A stretch of DNA of 64,000 nt from Sphingobacteriales bacterium (GTDB lineage: Bacteria; Bacteroidota; Bacteroidia; Chitinophagales; Chitinophagaceae). A program made the translations under genes and the position numbers. Below the pieces are notes generated by a model. It had not been told where the DNA came from. It saw only the letters and a program-made list of their open reading frames with translations, and did no database searches. The stretch's first letter is position 1. Each line of letters begins with the position of its first letter. The stretch spans positions 1 to 64,000 of the forward strand of contig JAIXSZ010000064.1 of assembly GCA_027484425.1 (NCBI GenBank), in the 5' to 3' direction. Below, piece after piece: positions 41,436-52,000 of this stretch.

Positions 41436-41442
41436 AAAAAAC

Positions 41443-42303
41443 CTACAAATTCTTCATTTCGTTTTTGTAATACTTCACCAATCCTTCCATAGGACTTTTT
41501 TCTATTTTACCTAGCTCTAATTCATATTGGTCGCACAAGTTACTTATCACATCCTTGAACGCAAATGCTATTGAACCAGTAAAATAAAGAGGCCTTTTCC
41601 AGCTTTGGCGATATTTCAGAATGCTATTCCTAAAAAAATCGTTGATGCAATCTTCTATAATATTCTCGGCCATATAGTGTCCACGCATGTCCACTAGCAT
41701 GGGCGCAAACGAAGCCAAATATCTATTTGGGTAAGGGTCACTATATAACTTACTTATTATCGCGTTAATATCTTTCCCATAACGCATCTCAAAGCCTGTT
41801 TTCAATTCTGCATCGAATGTATTGTACGCATAATATTGCAATATTCTTCGCCCCATATAATTACCACTCCCCTCATCTCCTGCTAGATATCCTAAGGATG
41901 GTTGTTGTATTTTTATATTTTTCCCGTCATAATAGCATGAGGAACTTCCAGTACCTAATATACACACCATTCCCTTTTCATCGCCACACAGCGCACGAGC
42001 AGCTGCCATTAGGTCACTTTGCACACTTACCTTAGCAGCTCCAAAATGCTCCTTTAAAATACCAGCCAATAACTTTTGCTTATCTAAAGATGATGCTCCT
42101 GCACCATAATAGCTTATCACGTCAGGAATATGTTTTTTGCCCGCCCAAGATATTTCTTCTTTAAGCATATCAGCTATAGATGCACCAGTTTGCAGATAAG
42201 GGTTAATACCCTTTGTGCTGTAATAAACAGGCTTGCTGCCATCGCGCAAAAGGCACCAATCTGTTTTTGTTGATCCGCTATCTGCTACGAGGTAAATTGC
42301 CAT
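41443..42303 (-). CDS. BadF/BadG-type ATPase, N-acetylglucosamine kinase-like
   Basis: 286 residues from ATG 42301-42303, which opens the ATP-binding motif AIYLVADSGSTKTDWCLL; a 9-codon longer frame exists. The second phosphate-binding motif (GMVCILGTGSSSCYYDGKN) lies near 108 and the glycine-rich GYLAGDEGSGNYMG near 133. This arrangement is that of the Bacteroidetes GlcNAc-kinase-like proteins of the BadF/BadG/BcrA family. Likely reaction: phosphorylation of an amino sugar such as GlcNAc released from cell-wall recycling. The exact substrate is inferred. Confidence 0.85.
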   Translation of the reverse strand: MAIYLVADSGSTKTDWCLLRDGSKPVYYSTKGINPYLQTGASIADMLKEEISWAGKKHIPDVISYYGAGASSLDKQKLLAGILKEHFGAAKVSVQSDLMAAARALCGDEKGMVCILGTGSSSCYYDGKNIKIQQPSLGYLAGDEGSGNYMGRRILQYYAYNTFDAELKTGFEMRYGKDINAIISKLYSDPYPNRYLASFAPMLVDMRGHYMAENIIEDCINDFFRNSILKYRQSWKRPLYFTGSIAFAFKDVISNLCDQYELELGKIEKSPMEGLVKYYKNEMKNL

Positions 42304-42310
42304 AAAAAGT

Positions 42311-42352
42311 ATTTGTATACAAATATGCAATTTAAGTTAGGATATTCCTAAC
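42311..42352. promoter_or_regulatory. Two palindromes between divergent genes
   Basis: ATTTGTATACAAAT (42311-42324) is a perfect 14-bp palindrome. GTTAGGA/TCCTAAC (42336-42352) is an inverted repeat with a 3-base centre. Both lie between the divergent GlcNAc-kinase-like and LpxR-like genes, where operators would be expected. No regulator is assigned. Confidence 0.4.
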
Positions 42353-42462
42353 AGATAATGAAAATTAACAACAAGAATTGCTGACCACCAATTTTAGCTA
42401 AGCATCCACAATAAATGACTGCATTACAAATCTATTTCTACTACAAAATCGTAGATACTTAT

Positions 42463-43446
42463 ATGCATCTCAAACAATATATACTTACTGTTTTGGTTTT
42501 TCTTTTGACCAATATCAATGAGCTCCTAGCACAGCAAATAGACAATACTCCTGTTTACAGACATATCAATAATGAAGGATACTTTCGTTTCAGTTATGAA
42601 AACGATTTCTTCTCTGCTACGGACAAGTATTATACACAAGGTATTGATGCCGAGTTGGCTTTACCAAGAATGGACAAATTACTGATTACCAAACTACTTA
42701 TCCACCCTCATTACAACATTACCATATTCGGTGTAGGATTGCAACACAATGGTTTCACACCTTCCAGTATAAGTAGTGATGAAATCTTGTCAAACGATCG
42801 CCCTTTTGCCGCTATATTACTTGCCAAAAGTTTTGTGATAGCTACTGATACTATTCACATGCAGCGTTTTTCAACCACATTACACTTGGGTATTATTGGT
42901 CAGGCGGCTGGTGCCAAGGAAATGCAAGAATTTATACACGACAAACTAAATAACATAACTCCACATGGTTGGCAACACCAAATAAACAATGATTTTGCAG
43001 TTAACTATCAGGTGAATTACGATAAACAACTACTTCGCTATAAGCAGCTATTTTCACTTACTGTAGGAGGTGGTGGCAGTCTAGGTACTATCAATACAAA
43101 TCTAAATACAAATGTTTCAATTTTGTTTGGCTATATCAACAACCCGTATGATGGTCATAAACAACATCCCACTCCATGGAGTTTTTATGGCTATATTAGT
43201 ACAGGTACAAAATTTGTCCTTTATAACGCTTCACTACAAGGCGGTATTCTAGATAACAGGAGTCCGCATACACTTGCAACCTCAGAAATTACGCCTTCTA
43301 TAGCGACGATCAGATATGGTGTGCGACTATCGTATAGGAGCATACATCTAGAATATTTCAAAGCACTTCAAACAAGAGAATTTAAACAAGGAAAACCACA
43401 TTCTTATGGTGGTTTACAAATAAGTACATCTATTAGTAGTCGATGA
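42463..43446 (+). CDS. LpxR-like lipid A deacylase family outer-membrane protein
   Basis: 327 residues from ATG 42463, just before a signal peptide (MHLKQYILTVLVFLLTNINE); the frame from 42415 is longer. The family signature is at the start of the mature protein: FRFSYENDFFSATDKYYTQG, where Asn/Asp residues match the LpxR active site region. A barrel pattern follows to the C-terminus. LpxR in Salmonella removes the 3'-acyloxyacyl chain from lipid A at the outer membrane. Activity here is not proven; distant members lack it. Confidence 0.8.
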   Translation: MHLKQYILTVLVFLLTNINELLAQQIDNTPVYRHINNEGYFRFSYENDFFSATDKYYTQGIDAELALPRMDKLLITKLLIHPHYNITIFGVGLQHNGFTPSSISSDEILSNDRPFAAILLAKSFVIATDTIHMQRFSTTLHLGIIGQAAGAKEMQEFIHDKLNNITPHGWQHQINNDFAVNYQVNYDKQLLRYKQLFSLTVGGGGSLGTINTNLNTNVSILFGYINNPYDGHKQHPTPWSFYGYISTGTKFVLYNASLQGGILDNRSPHTLATSEITPSIATIRYGVRLSYRSIHLEYFKALQTREFKQGKPHSYGGLQISTSISSR

Positions 43447-43813
43447 TATACAACTTACATATACTGATTATAATTCTATAAAATCAACCAAAGAATTGCC
43501 CACTGTTTTACGTCTTTATAAATGAGTGGTTAGTTTTAATAGTAAAAAGGCGCCTTTTTCAAATTTTGATCTAATCTATCAAGAAAGAAAGTAAAGGTTT
43601 CAGAAAAATTAAATACCATAACGTCAACTAATTTCAACACTACTACTATTAAACAACTGGGCCAGCCCCTATAAAAATCTATCAAACTTAAATGTGCTAA
43701 CGAAGCAAAAAAATTGCTTTTACGAGTATGAGGCAACAACAAAAAACAAGCAAAGAGAAACAGGTAATGAAAAAAATGTAGTAACTTACTATTATAAATC
43801 AGTAATCATCCTT
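43447..43813. other. Intergenic gap before the ECF sigma gene, with a 16-bp palindrome
   Basis: No gene is seen. AAAAAGGCGCCTTTTT (43544-43559) is a perfect 16-bp palindrome. It could be a weak terminator for the LpxR-like gene or an operator for the sigma gene. The open frame from 43694 is the 5' extension of the sigma gene and has no family features before 43814. Confidence 0.45.
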
Positions 43814-44395
43814 ATGCCCGCATATTCTGAACAGGAAATAATAGCAGGGTGCCGGCAAAAAAACCGAGCAATGCAGGAGCATCTCTACAAAACGTACTAT
43901 AGCACGTTTTTAAAGGTGTGTTCCCGCTACGCTAAGGATATGCAAGATGCAGAACAATTATTAAATGATGGTTTTCTAAAAGTATTTACTCAAATAGAAA
44001 AATTCAACAACACAGGCTCTTTTGAAGGATGGATCAGGCGGATACTAGTTAATACATGCCTCGACTATTTACGCAGTACGTCGCTCAAGGAGGAAATGGC
44101 AATGCATGTAAAAGCAATTCCTGCAGAAGAATCTAATCTTTCTGTAACCAATGGTGGAATCGAAAGCGTCGAATTCAAAGATATGGTAAGACTAATACAG
44201 TCATTGCCAGCCATGACACGAACAGTATTTAATATGTTCGTGTTTGATGGTTTTAATCATAAAGAAATAGGAAGTCAACTGGACATAAGCGAGGGCACCT
44301 CGCACTGGCATTTACATCATGCTAGAATTGTGCTCCAGAAGAAAATAATAAACCGTGAACAAAATAAAGTATCGTATGAAGCCAGGAGAATTTGA
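43814..44395 (+). CDS. ECF-type RNA polymerase sigma factor
   Basis: 193 residues from ATG 43814 (MPAYSEQEIIAG), the typical N-terminus; the longer frame has 40 unsupported codons. Region 2 spans about 20-85 (FLKVCSRYAKDMQDAEQLLN, then GSFEGWIRRILVNTCLDYLR). Region 4 spans about 130-185 (LPAMTRTVFNMFVFDGFNHK, with the HTH EIGSQLDISEGTSHWHLHHA). It directs RNA polymerase to a specific set of promoters. Its 3' end overlaps the next gene, a membrane/barrel protein likely to control it. Confidence 0.93.
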   Translation: MPAYSEQEIIAGCRQKNRAMQEHLYKTYYSTFLKVCSRYAKDMQDAEQLLNDGFLKVFTQIEKFNNTGSFEGWIRRILVNTCLDYLRSTSLKEEMAMHVKAIPAEESNLSVTNGGIESVEFKDMVRLIQSLPAMTRTVFNMFVFDGFNHKEIGSQLDISEGTSHWHLHHARIVLQKKIINREQNKVSYEARRI

Positions 44396-45620
44396 CGAAC
44401 TGTTCAGACAGAAGTTTGAGCAGAACGACTTTGCGTACAATGCCCGAAATTGGGACGCGCTCTCAGAGCAATTAGATGGTCGTGCGAAGAAACGTAGCAT
44501 GTTAATGTGGTTGTGGCTACCAGCTACAGGTATGGCAGCGTCTGTGGCATTAGCCCTAGGCGTATCCTCCATGCTCAAATTGGGAGGGCCAAACATTAAC
44601 AACTCAAGCACTTCTTATTCTCATACTGGCAAATTTCAAGAACATATAGCTACAAAGAATCCTGTAGCGATGATTCAGTATACATCACCAAGCACTTTAG
44701 ACCAAAAAGCAAATAAACAACCCAAAAAAATAAACAAAAAGTCGGCTAAACAAAACGACAGGGTTGCAAGTAACAACTTTGGAATAAAACTCCAAGATGC
44801 AACGTCAAACGATAATCTATTCAACAGCAAAAGAAATAGAAGTTCTATCAGTACATCTACTGTAACATTACCATCTTCTACACTGAAGGATGTTGCAGTA
44901 GTACCTAAAACAGAGAAAAAAGTAATAGCAGCAAAACAGGCAATGCGCACCTTCAAACAGGACGCACCTGTTATAAAAAAACCACTTAATCTTTCTGTTA
45001 TCCTTTCTGGTGGTATTAACCAAGGCAATCAGAATAGCGGTTATATGGCTGGTGCTACTATACGCAAAATGATTAATGATAAAGTATACATAGAAAGCGA
45101 TGTGGCGTTTGCAACTAGTGCGAATACACAACGTACTCTGTATATGTCATACGAAAATCCGAATGCTGTAGGCACAAATGGCGGCAGTGGATCAATCGCT
45201 GCAAAACCTACATCGGCATCAAAAACAACAAATATTGAAACTGGCATACCTAATACCGACAACTCTCCTGTAGGAATACTGAAAACACAAGATATATCCT
45301 ACAACCTTTATTACGCGCAGATAACACCGGGTATAGGCTACAAAATACTAAAACGTATGTCTATCGGTATGGGTCCCGACTTTCAAAAGATGCTAGTTGA
45401 TAATCGCCCAGCAACATCTGAAGTAGATAGAGGCAACCTACAAGTAGCGCCATCATTTGATGTAGGATTCGTAGGCAAAACCGAATATGCACTTACTCAA
45501 AGAGTAAAAGCAGCTGTTTCTTACCGTAAAGGTATCAACGGAGTAATTAATCCAAGTGACAAATTCATTGATCGTGACTACGTACAATTCCAAATGAGAT
45601 GTACAATTTTCAATAGATAG
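44376..45620 (+). CDS. Membrane-anchored outer-membrane-barrel-like protein coupled to the ECF sigma gene
   Basis: 414 residues from ATG 44376; a GTG at 44355 is an alternative. The start overlaps the sigma factor stop by 20 bases. The N-terminal 45 residues (FDELFRQKFEQNDFAYNARN, then WDALSEQL) form a cytoplasmic helical segment, followed by a membrane helix (about 50-70; MLMWLWLPATGMAASVALAL), a long Lys/Ser/Thr-rich linker, and a C-terminal barrel-like region (about 205-414). This layout recurs next to ECF sigma genes in Bacteroidetes. It suggests an anti-sigma factor that reads envelope state, but no known anti-sigma motif is visible. Confidence 0.75.
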   Translation: MKPGEFDELFRQKFEQNDFAYNARNWDALSEQLDGRAKKRSMLMWLWLPATGMAASVALALGVSSMLKLGGPNINNSSTSYSHTGKFQEHIATKNPVAMIQYTSPSTLDQKANKQPKKINKKSAKQNDRVASNNFGIKLQDATSNDNLFNSKRNRSSISTSTVTLPSSTLKDVAVVPKTEKKVIAAKQAMRTFKQDAPVIKKPLNLSVILSGGINQGNQNSGYMAGATIRKMINDKVYIESDVAFATSANTQRTLYMSYENPNAVGTNGGSGSIAAKPTSASKTTNIETGIPNTDNSPVGILKTQDISYNLYYAQITPGIGYKILKRMSIGMGPDFQKMLVDNRPATSEVDRGNLQVAPSFDVGFVGKTEYALTQRVKAAVSYRKGINGVINPSDKFIDRDYVQFQMRCTIFNR

Positions 45621-45645
45621 AATATAAATAATATTAACATCAACT

Positions 45646-45680
45646 AAAGCTGCTTCCTGTCTGGGAAGCAGCTTTTTTTA
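45646..45680 (+). terminator. Strong terminator after the sigma / barrel operon
   Basis: AAAGCTGCTTCC (45646-45657) pairs perfectly with GGAAGCAGCTTT (45664-45675), loop TGTCTG, followed by a run of T to 45679. Confidence 0.92.
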
Positions 45681-45987
45681 TTCATATACTCATGTCAATG
45701 CGAAACCAACTATTAAACGCCTATATTTCAACCCATCTATAGTAATAGACGGAAGAAGGGATTGGCCACTTTTATTTGAATAATCAATGTATTCACGTGT
45801 TTACTGAAGATAAATTCAAGATACAGACAGTTAAAAAAGAACGAAAAAAAATTGTGATAAGGTAGATGTATAAACATCAAACAAAGATTGACCGCCCAGC
45901 TATTTCCGAAACAATGAACAAAAGCAATAGACCAGAAACAAACTATCGCAAAAGGTTAAACAAAACATTAGATTATCAATTAAAAAC
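45681..45987. other. Intergenic gap between convergent genes
   Basis: About 300 bases of AT-rich DNA between two terminators. No coding frame, repeat or promoter was found. Confidence 0.5.
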
Positions 45988-46023
45988 TAAGCGGGTAATG
46001 TGATTACTCACATTACCCGCTTA
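45981..46023 (-). terminator. Terminator of the giant T9SS gene
   Basis: TAAGCGGGTAATGTGA (45988-46003) pairs perfectly over 16 bp with TCACATTACCCGCTTA (46008-46023), loop TTAC. The A-run at 45982-45986 gives the T-run on the minus strand. It lies 26 bases past the stop at 46050. Confidence 0.92.
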
Positions 46024-46049
46024 ATTTACTATCGAAAAAATTCTAGTTG

Positions 46050-49000
46050 TTAGTTCTTAACAAACGTTCTATTAGCTATTCTAACGCCATTGTTTACAAA
46101 CATTACTGAGTAAACTCCTGATGACAAATTAGCTACATTGATACTGCCCTTACCATTTACAAGAGTAGATATTTCTAATTCTTTACCTAACATGTCCATT
46201 AGTTTCACAGTCACTTCATCATTCATACCCAAACCAGTCACATGAATATTCACTCTTGAGTCAGCTGGGTTAGGATATAAAGTCACATCGATGTCACCGG
46301 TATTAACAGATGGTAAATTTGTTGGCGGGTTGTAATATGCCTTTTGGAAGCAACCACCGAAATCAGCAATAACCCAATAGCGCCTGTTGGCAAAGTCTGG
46401 AGAAGGCAAGTAATATGACTGCTGATTTGCACCACGGATGATTGTTGAATCAAGCGTGTTTACATCGTCATAACCCCACTGATAGCTATCTGAGGTGTTG
46501 TCAGTACAAATCAACTCACTAGCATAGTACTTTACTTCAGGTATTCTCACTGAGTCAGTAGACACAACAACATTAAACGAATCAACTGCAAAACATCCTG
46601 TAGAAGTAATCTGAGTAGTCAACTTAATGACTGCTAAACCAGGATTCATAAAGTTCACAAGTATATTACGACCATTAGAAGCAGTAGCATAAATGTCAGC
46701 ATTTGTTACAGTCCAAGTATAAGTAGTGCCCGGCAGTGTGTCTCTAGTAGCACCAAAGTTCACATACATTGATTTTAGACAGACAACTGAATCAGAATGT
46801 ACAGTTATTGAAGGCTGAGGAGCAGTAGTATAAACAGTGAATGTAAAAGTTGCTATATCTGTACCACAGGTAGTGGTAACTGCATAACTAATAATTGCAG
46901 TACCTGATGCTAAAGAGGTTACAACTCCAGTAGAGCTAACAGATGCAATAGATGGATTGCTACTTGTCCACGTACCACCAGATATTGTGCTAGTAATAGT
47001 CGATGTATACCCCACACACAAACCAGAAACACCTGAAAGAACACCAGCATCTGGCTCTGGTATAACTAGAACGTTATAGGTAGCAGTATCAGCACTACAA
47101 TCATTTATGACTATATAAGAGATCACAGCAGAACCAATACTTACACCAGCAACAATACCAGAAGATGTTACAGAAGCGATTGTAGGATCACTCGAACTCC
47201 AGCTTCCACCTGCCACCGTGCTGGTAAACGTACTATCAGTACCTAAGCAAACTTCAGCAATACCGGTAATTGTACCTGCATCAGCAAAAGGCTTAACAGT
47301 AACTACAATACTTGCACTACAACCCGAACCTATCACATAAGAAATTCTAACAGTATTTGCTGAAACCCCAGTTACATTACCCAGACCATCTACAGTAGCA
47401 ACTGTGATATCGCTACTACTCCATACACCACCCGCTACTGAATTTGTCAGGAACGTAACAGAGCCTATACAAACACTATCCGTACCTGCTATTGTGGCAG
47501 GAACAGCATCTACTGTAATAGATGTGGTTGCGAAACAACCAGCTAGCGGCGTTGCATAAGAAATGTTCACAACACCAGCAGATACACCAGTAACGACCCC
47601 AGAAGCACTAACAGTTGCTGTTGAAGCATTTGATGTTGTCCACACACCACCAGAATAATCATTGCTAAGAGCAATTGTGGCTAACTCACAAACATTTGAA
47701 GGACCAGTTATAGCGTTAAGTGTAGGTTCAACAGTCAACAATCTAGTTGTAAAACAAGCAGTACCTAAAGTATAGGTAATTCTTGCCGTACCTACAGCCA
47801 AAGCAGTAACATTACCGAAAGCATCAACATTTATAACAGCAGGTGTGCTGCTAGACCAAGAACCACCAGGTATTGGGTTGCTAACTAACGAAGTAGACCC
47901 CAAACACATATACTGCGCGCCTGTGATTGTTGGTGGCAAAGGATTTACTGTAATTTGTTTAGTTACGTAGCAACCTGTTGCTATTAGAGTGTAAGTAATA
48001 GTAGCTGTACCATCACTTATGCCAGAAACTACACCAGTTGCTGCTCCAACAGTTGCTATAGATGGTGCGCTTGATGACCAACTACCAAAACCAACCGTAT
48101 TAGTAAGAGTACCAGTTGATCCAACACAGACATTATCTGGACCTGCTATCACATTTGGTAATGGGTTAACCACTACTACAGTGGTAACAAAACAACCTGT
48201 AGGTAATAAATAAGTAATTGTAGTAGAACCCGCAGATAAACCGCTTACCAAACCAGAAGCAAAGCCAACTGTAGCTACAGCTGTATTACTACTTGTCCAG
48301 GTACCACCCGCAGTAGCATTACTGAGTAGTGTAGCAGCAGCAACACATACATTAGTAACACCCGTAATGGCTGCAGGAGCAGGATTAACAGTTACTGTAG
48401 TATAATTAAAACATCCAGTACTTAACACTGTGAAAGAAATATGGGCAGTACCTATAGAAACACCCGTAACAATACCAGGAACCAAAGAAACAGGTGCAAC
48501 TGAAGGATTACTAGATGTCCAGATACCAGGCTGTACGCTACTGTTATCTAAATCAATTGTGCTACCCTGACATACGCTATCCAAACCGGTAATAGCAGGA
48601 GGCGTTGGGTTAACTGTTATTGTAAACCTTGTAGAACAACCACCCAACAACTGATAAGTAATAGTAACTGTATCATTAGTAACACCATACACAACGCCCG
48701 TTACCGCATTTACAGGTGCAACAGAAACATTACTACTGCTCCAAGTACCACCAGAAATACCATTTGTTAGCAAAATTGAATCGCCCATACATACCTGACC
48801 AGGACCTGTAATAGGTGATGGAGCAGGATTCACCTGTACAGGTACGAATACTCTACATCCTGCACCTAGCGAATAGGTAACGTTAGTGATACCAGCAGAT
48901 ACAGAGGTAACTAAACCGCTTCCAAGACCTACAGTTGCCACCGACGGAGTACCACTTGTCCAGCTACCACCTGTAGTTGCATTTGATAGTGACGTAGTTT

Positions 49001-52000
49001 GGCCTAAGCAAATTTCAAAATCACCAGTAATTGGTGGTGGAGCAGGGTTAACTGTTACCAATATAAAGGTAGAACATCCGCCTGTAAGTGTATACCTTAC
49101 AGTATCTATACCTATTCCTACTCCAGTTACTACACCAGTTGCAGGATCTACCGTAGCAGCAAAACCACCACTTGTCCATGTTCCACCAGGTACTGTGTTG
49201 CTTAATGTAACAGAACTTCCTTCACACAAATTTGTTACACCTGAAGTTATACCAGGCAAAGGATGTACCGTAGCTACTATGAAAGAACGACAACCATCTG
49301 CAGTAGTGTAGGATATCAAGCTTGTACCAGCACCCACACCGTACAATACACCACCACCTACGGTTACCGTAGCTACTGTAGGAGTGCTACTTGTCCACAC
49401 ACCACCAGTTGTAGTATTAGTAAGTGTAGTAGATACACCTGCACATACTGATGGAAAACCACCTATTGCATTAGGCAATGGATTGACTGTTACATCTATT
49501 GTTCTTGAACAACCAGTAGATAAAGTGTAACTGATTGTCACAATGCCAGATGTAATTCCAGTTACAACACCAGAACTGTTTATCGTTGCGATAGAAATAT
49601 CATCACTGATCCAAGTACCACCAGAAGTTGCATTGGTCAGCGTTGTCGTATTACCTATACACACACTAGCTACACCAAGGATAGTAGCAGGCACCGGACT
49701 AATTGTAACAATAGTTGTTGAACGACATCCAGTAGATAAGAAGTATGTAATCGTTGTAGTCCCTGTTGAAACACCAGTTACCAAACCTGTAGCTACATCT
49801 ACACTTGCAATAACTGGGTTACCAGTAGCCCAGGTTCCAGTACCAGCCGTTAGATTAGTAAGTAAAGATGTAGAACCAAGACAAATGTTAGTATTACCCT
49901 CTATTGGCAATGGTAGTGGATTAACAGTCACAACGTTAGTTACAAAACATCCGGTTGGCGCAACATAACTTATAGTTGAAGTACCAGTAGAAATACCTAG
50001 TGTTAAACCAGTAGTTACACCAATTGTTGCAACCAAAGGATCTGTACTAGACCATGTACCACCAGGTGTAAGGCTACTCAAATTAGAAGTAGATCCTTGA
50101 CAAATAGTCAAAGAACCTGCTATAGCTGAAGGTCTTGGCAACACTGTAACCAGTCTTGTTACAAAGCAACCAGTGCTTACTTGATAAGAAATGATAGATG
50201 TACCAGCAGACATACCTGCAACGACACCATTGGTACCTACTAATGCAACAACATTATTACTACTACTCCATGTACCACCTACTGTAGTAGTACTAAACAC
50301 TGTAGTGCCATCAACACATACAGAAGCAGTTCCTGTAATAGGTGCTGGTAAAGGTGTTACAGTTACAATTTTAGTTGTCTGGCAACCTGTAGCAAATCTG
50401 TAAGTTAATATGGCTGTACCTGCAGCAACAGCTGAAAGTACACCAGTAGCTGAATTAATAGTAGCTACAGCAGTACTACTACTCAACCATGTACCACCTA
50501 CTGTAGAGTTTGTATAAGTAGCTGTAGATCCTGCACACAATGCATCAGAACCTGCTATCACTGCTGGCAACGGATGAACTGTAAGTACACGTGTAGTAAA
50601 ACATCCAGTGCTAGTAAGTGTATAGCTAATTGTAGTAGTACCAGCTGCTACTCCTTGAGCTACTCCCGAACCAGATCCGATCGTTGCAATACTAACACTA
50701 CTACTACTCCAAGTACCTCCAGCAGTTGCATTGGTCAACACTGTATTAGCATCAGCACAAATTGCAGCTGTTCCAGCGATTGGGGTAGGAGAAGGAGAAA
50801 CTATAAATGGTATTATTGATCTACAACCAGTAGAGAGCGTATATGTGATATTAGCTAAACCAGCAGTAACACCAGTTACTATACCAGTAGCCGCACCAAC
50901 TGTTGCTACACCTAAACTACTGCTTGTCCATAAGCCACCTGCAGAAACACCTGTAAGAGTGGATGATGCACCGATACATGATGTAGCAACACCTGTAATT
51001 GTTGGCAATGGATTGACAGTTACTACAGTAGATGCACTACATCCAGTACTTAATGTATAGCTAATAGTAGAAGTACCAGCGACTATACCGCCAACTACAC
51101 CAGTAGCTGAAACCGATGCTACGGAACCATCGCTACTTGTCCACACACCAAAAGATGGAGTTGAAGTAAGGATAGTTGAAAGACCTTCGCATACCGTCGC
51201 AGTGCCTGACAAAGCAGCTGGCAAAGGTTGAACCGTTACAACACGGGTAGACCTACAACCAGTAGTAAGTAAGGTGTAAGATATTGTCGCAGTTCCAGTT
51301 GCACCTCCAGTTACCACACCTGCTGCATCTATAGATGCTATTGTTGGGTTAGAACTAGACCATACACCACCACCTGTAGCATTTGATAATGTTGTTGAGC
51401 CACCAGATGCACATAGTGCAGCTATTCCTGTTATTGCAGATGGTAAAGGATCTACTGTAACTAAAGTAGTTGCTATACATCCTGTGATCAATCTGTAAGA
51501 AATTAACACTGTTCCGCCTGCTACTCCTGTTACACTTCCAGAAGTGTTAACTGTAGCAATAAAATTATTGTCACTAGACCACGAACCTCCAGTGGTTAAA
51601 CTTGTTAGTGAAGTGCTACTTCCCAAACATACAACACCAACACCAGTGATAGGTGCAGGTACTGGATTTACTGTGACTTGTCTAGTGGCAACACATCCAG
51701 ATACTGGTCCAGCATAGAGTATAGTACAAATACCAGCAGCATTACCTGTTACTGTTCCAGCAGCATCTACAGATGCAATAGAAGGATTACTACTAGTCCA
51801 TATACCTCCCAACGAAGTTGAAGAAAGCGTTGTATTCGAACCTACACAAACTGTTGGTGTTCCTGTTATTGATGCTGGTAAAGCATTTACAGTAAGTACA
51901 CCCGTTACAAAACAACTGTTTGACAATTTGTATGTTACTACAGCAGTACCAGCACTGATACCTGTAGCAATACCTGTAATATTATTGATTGTAGCTACAG

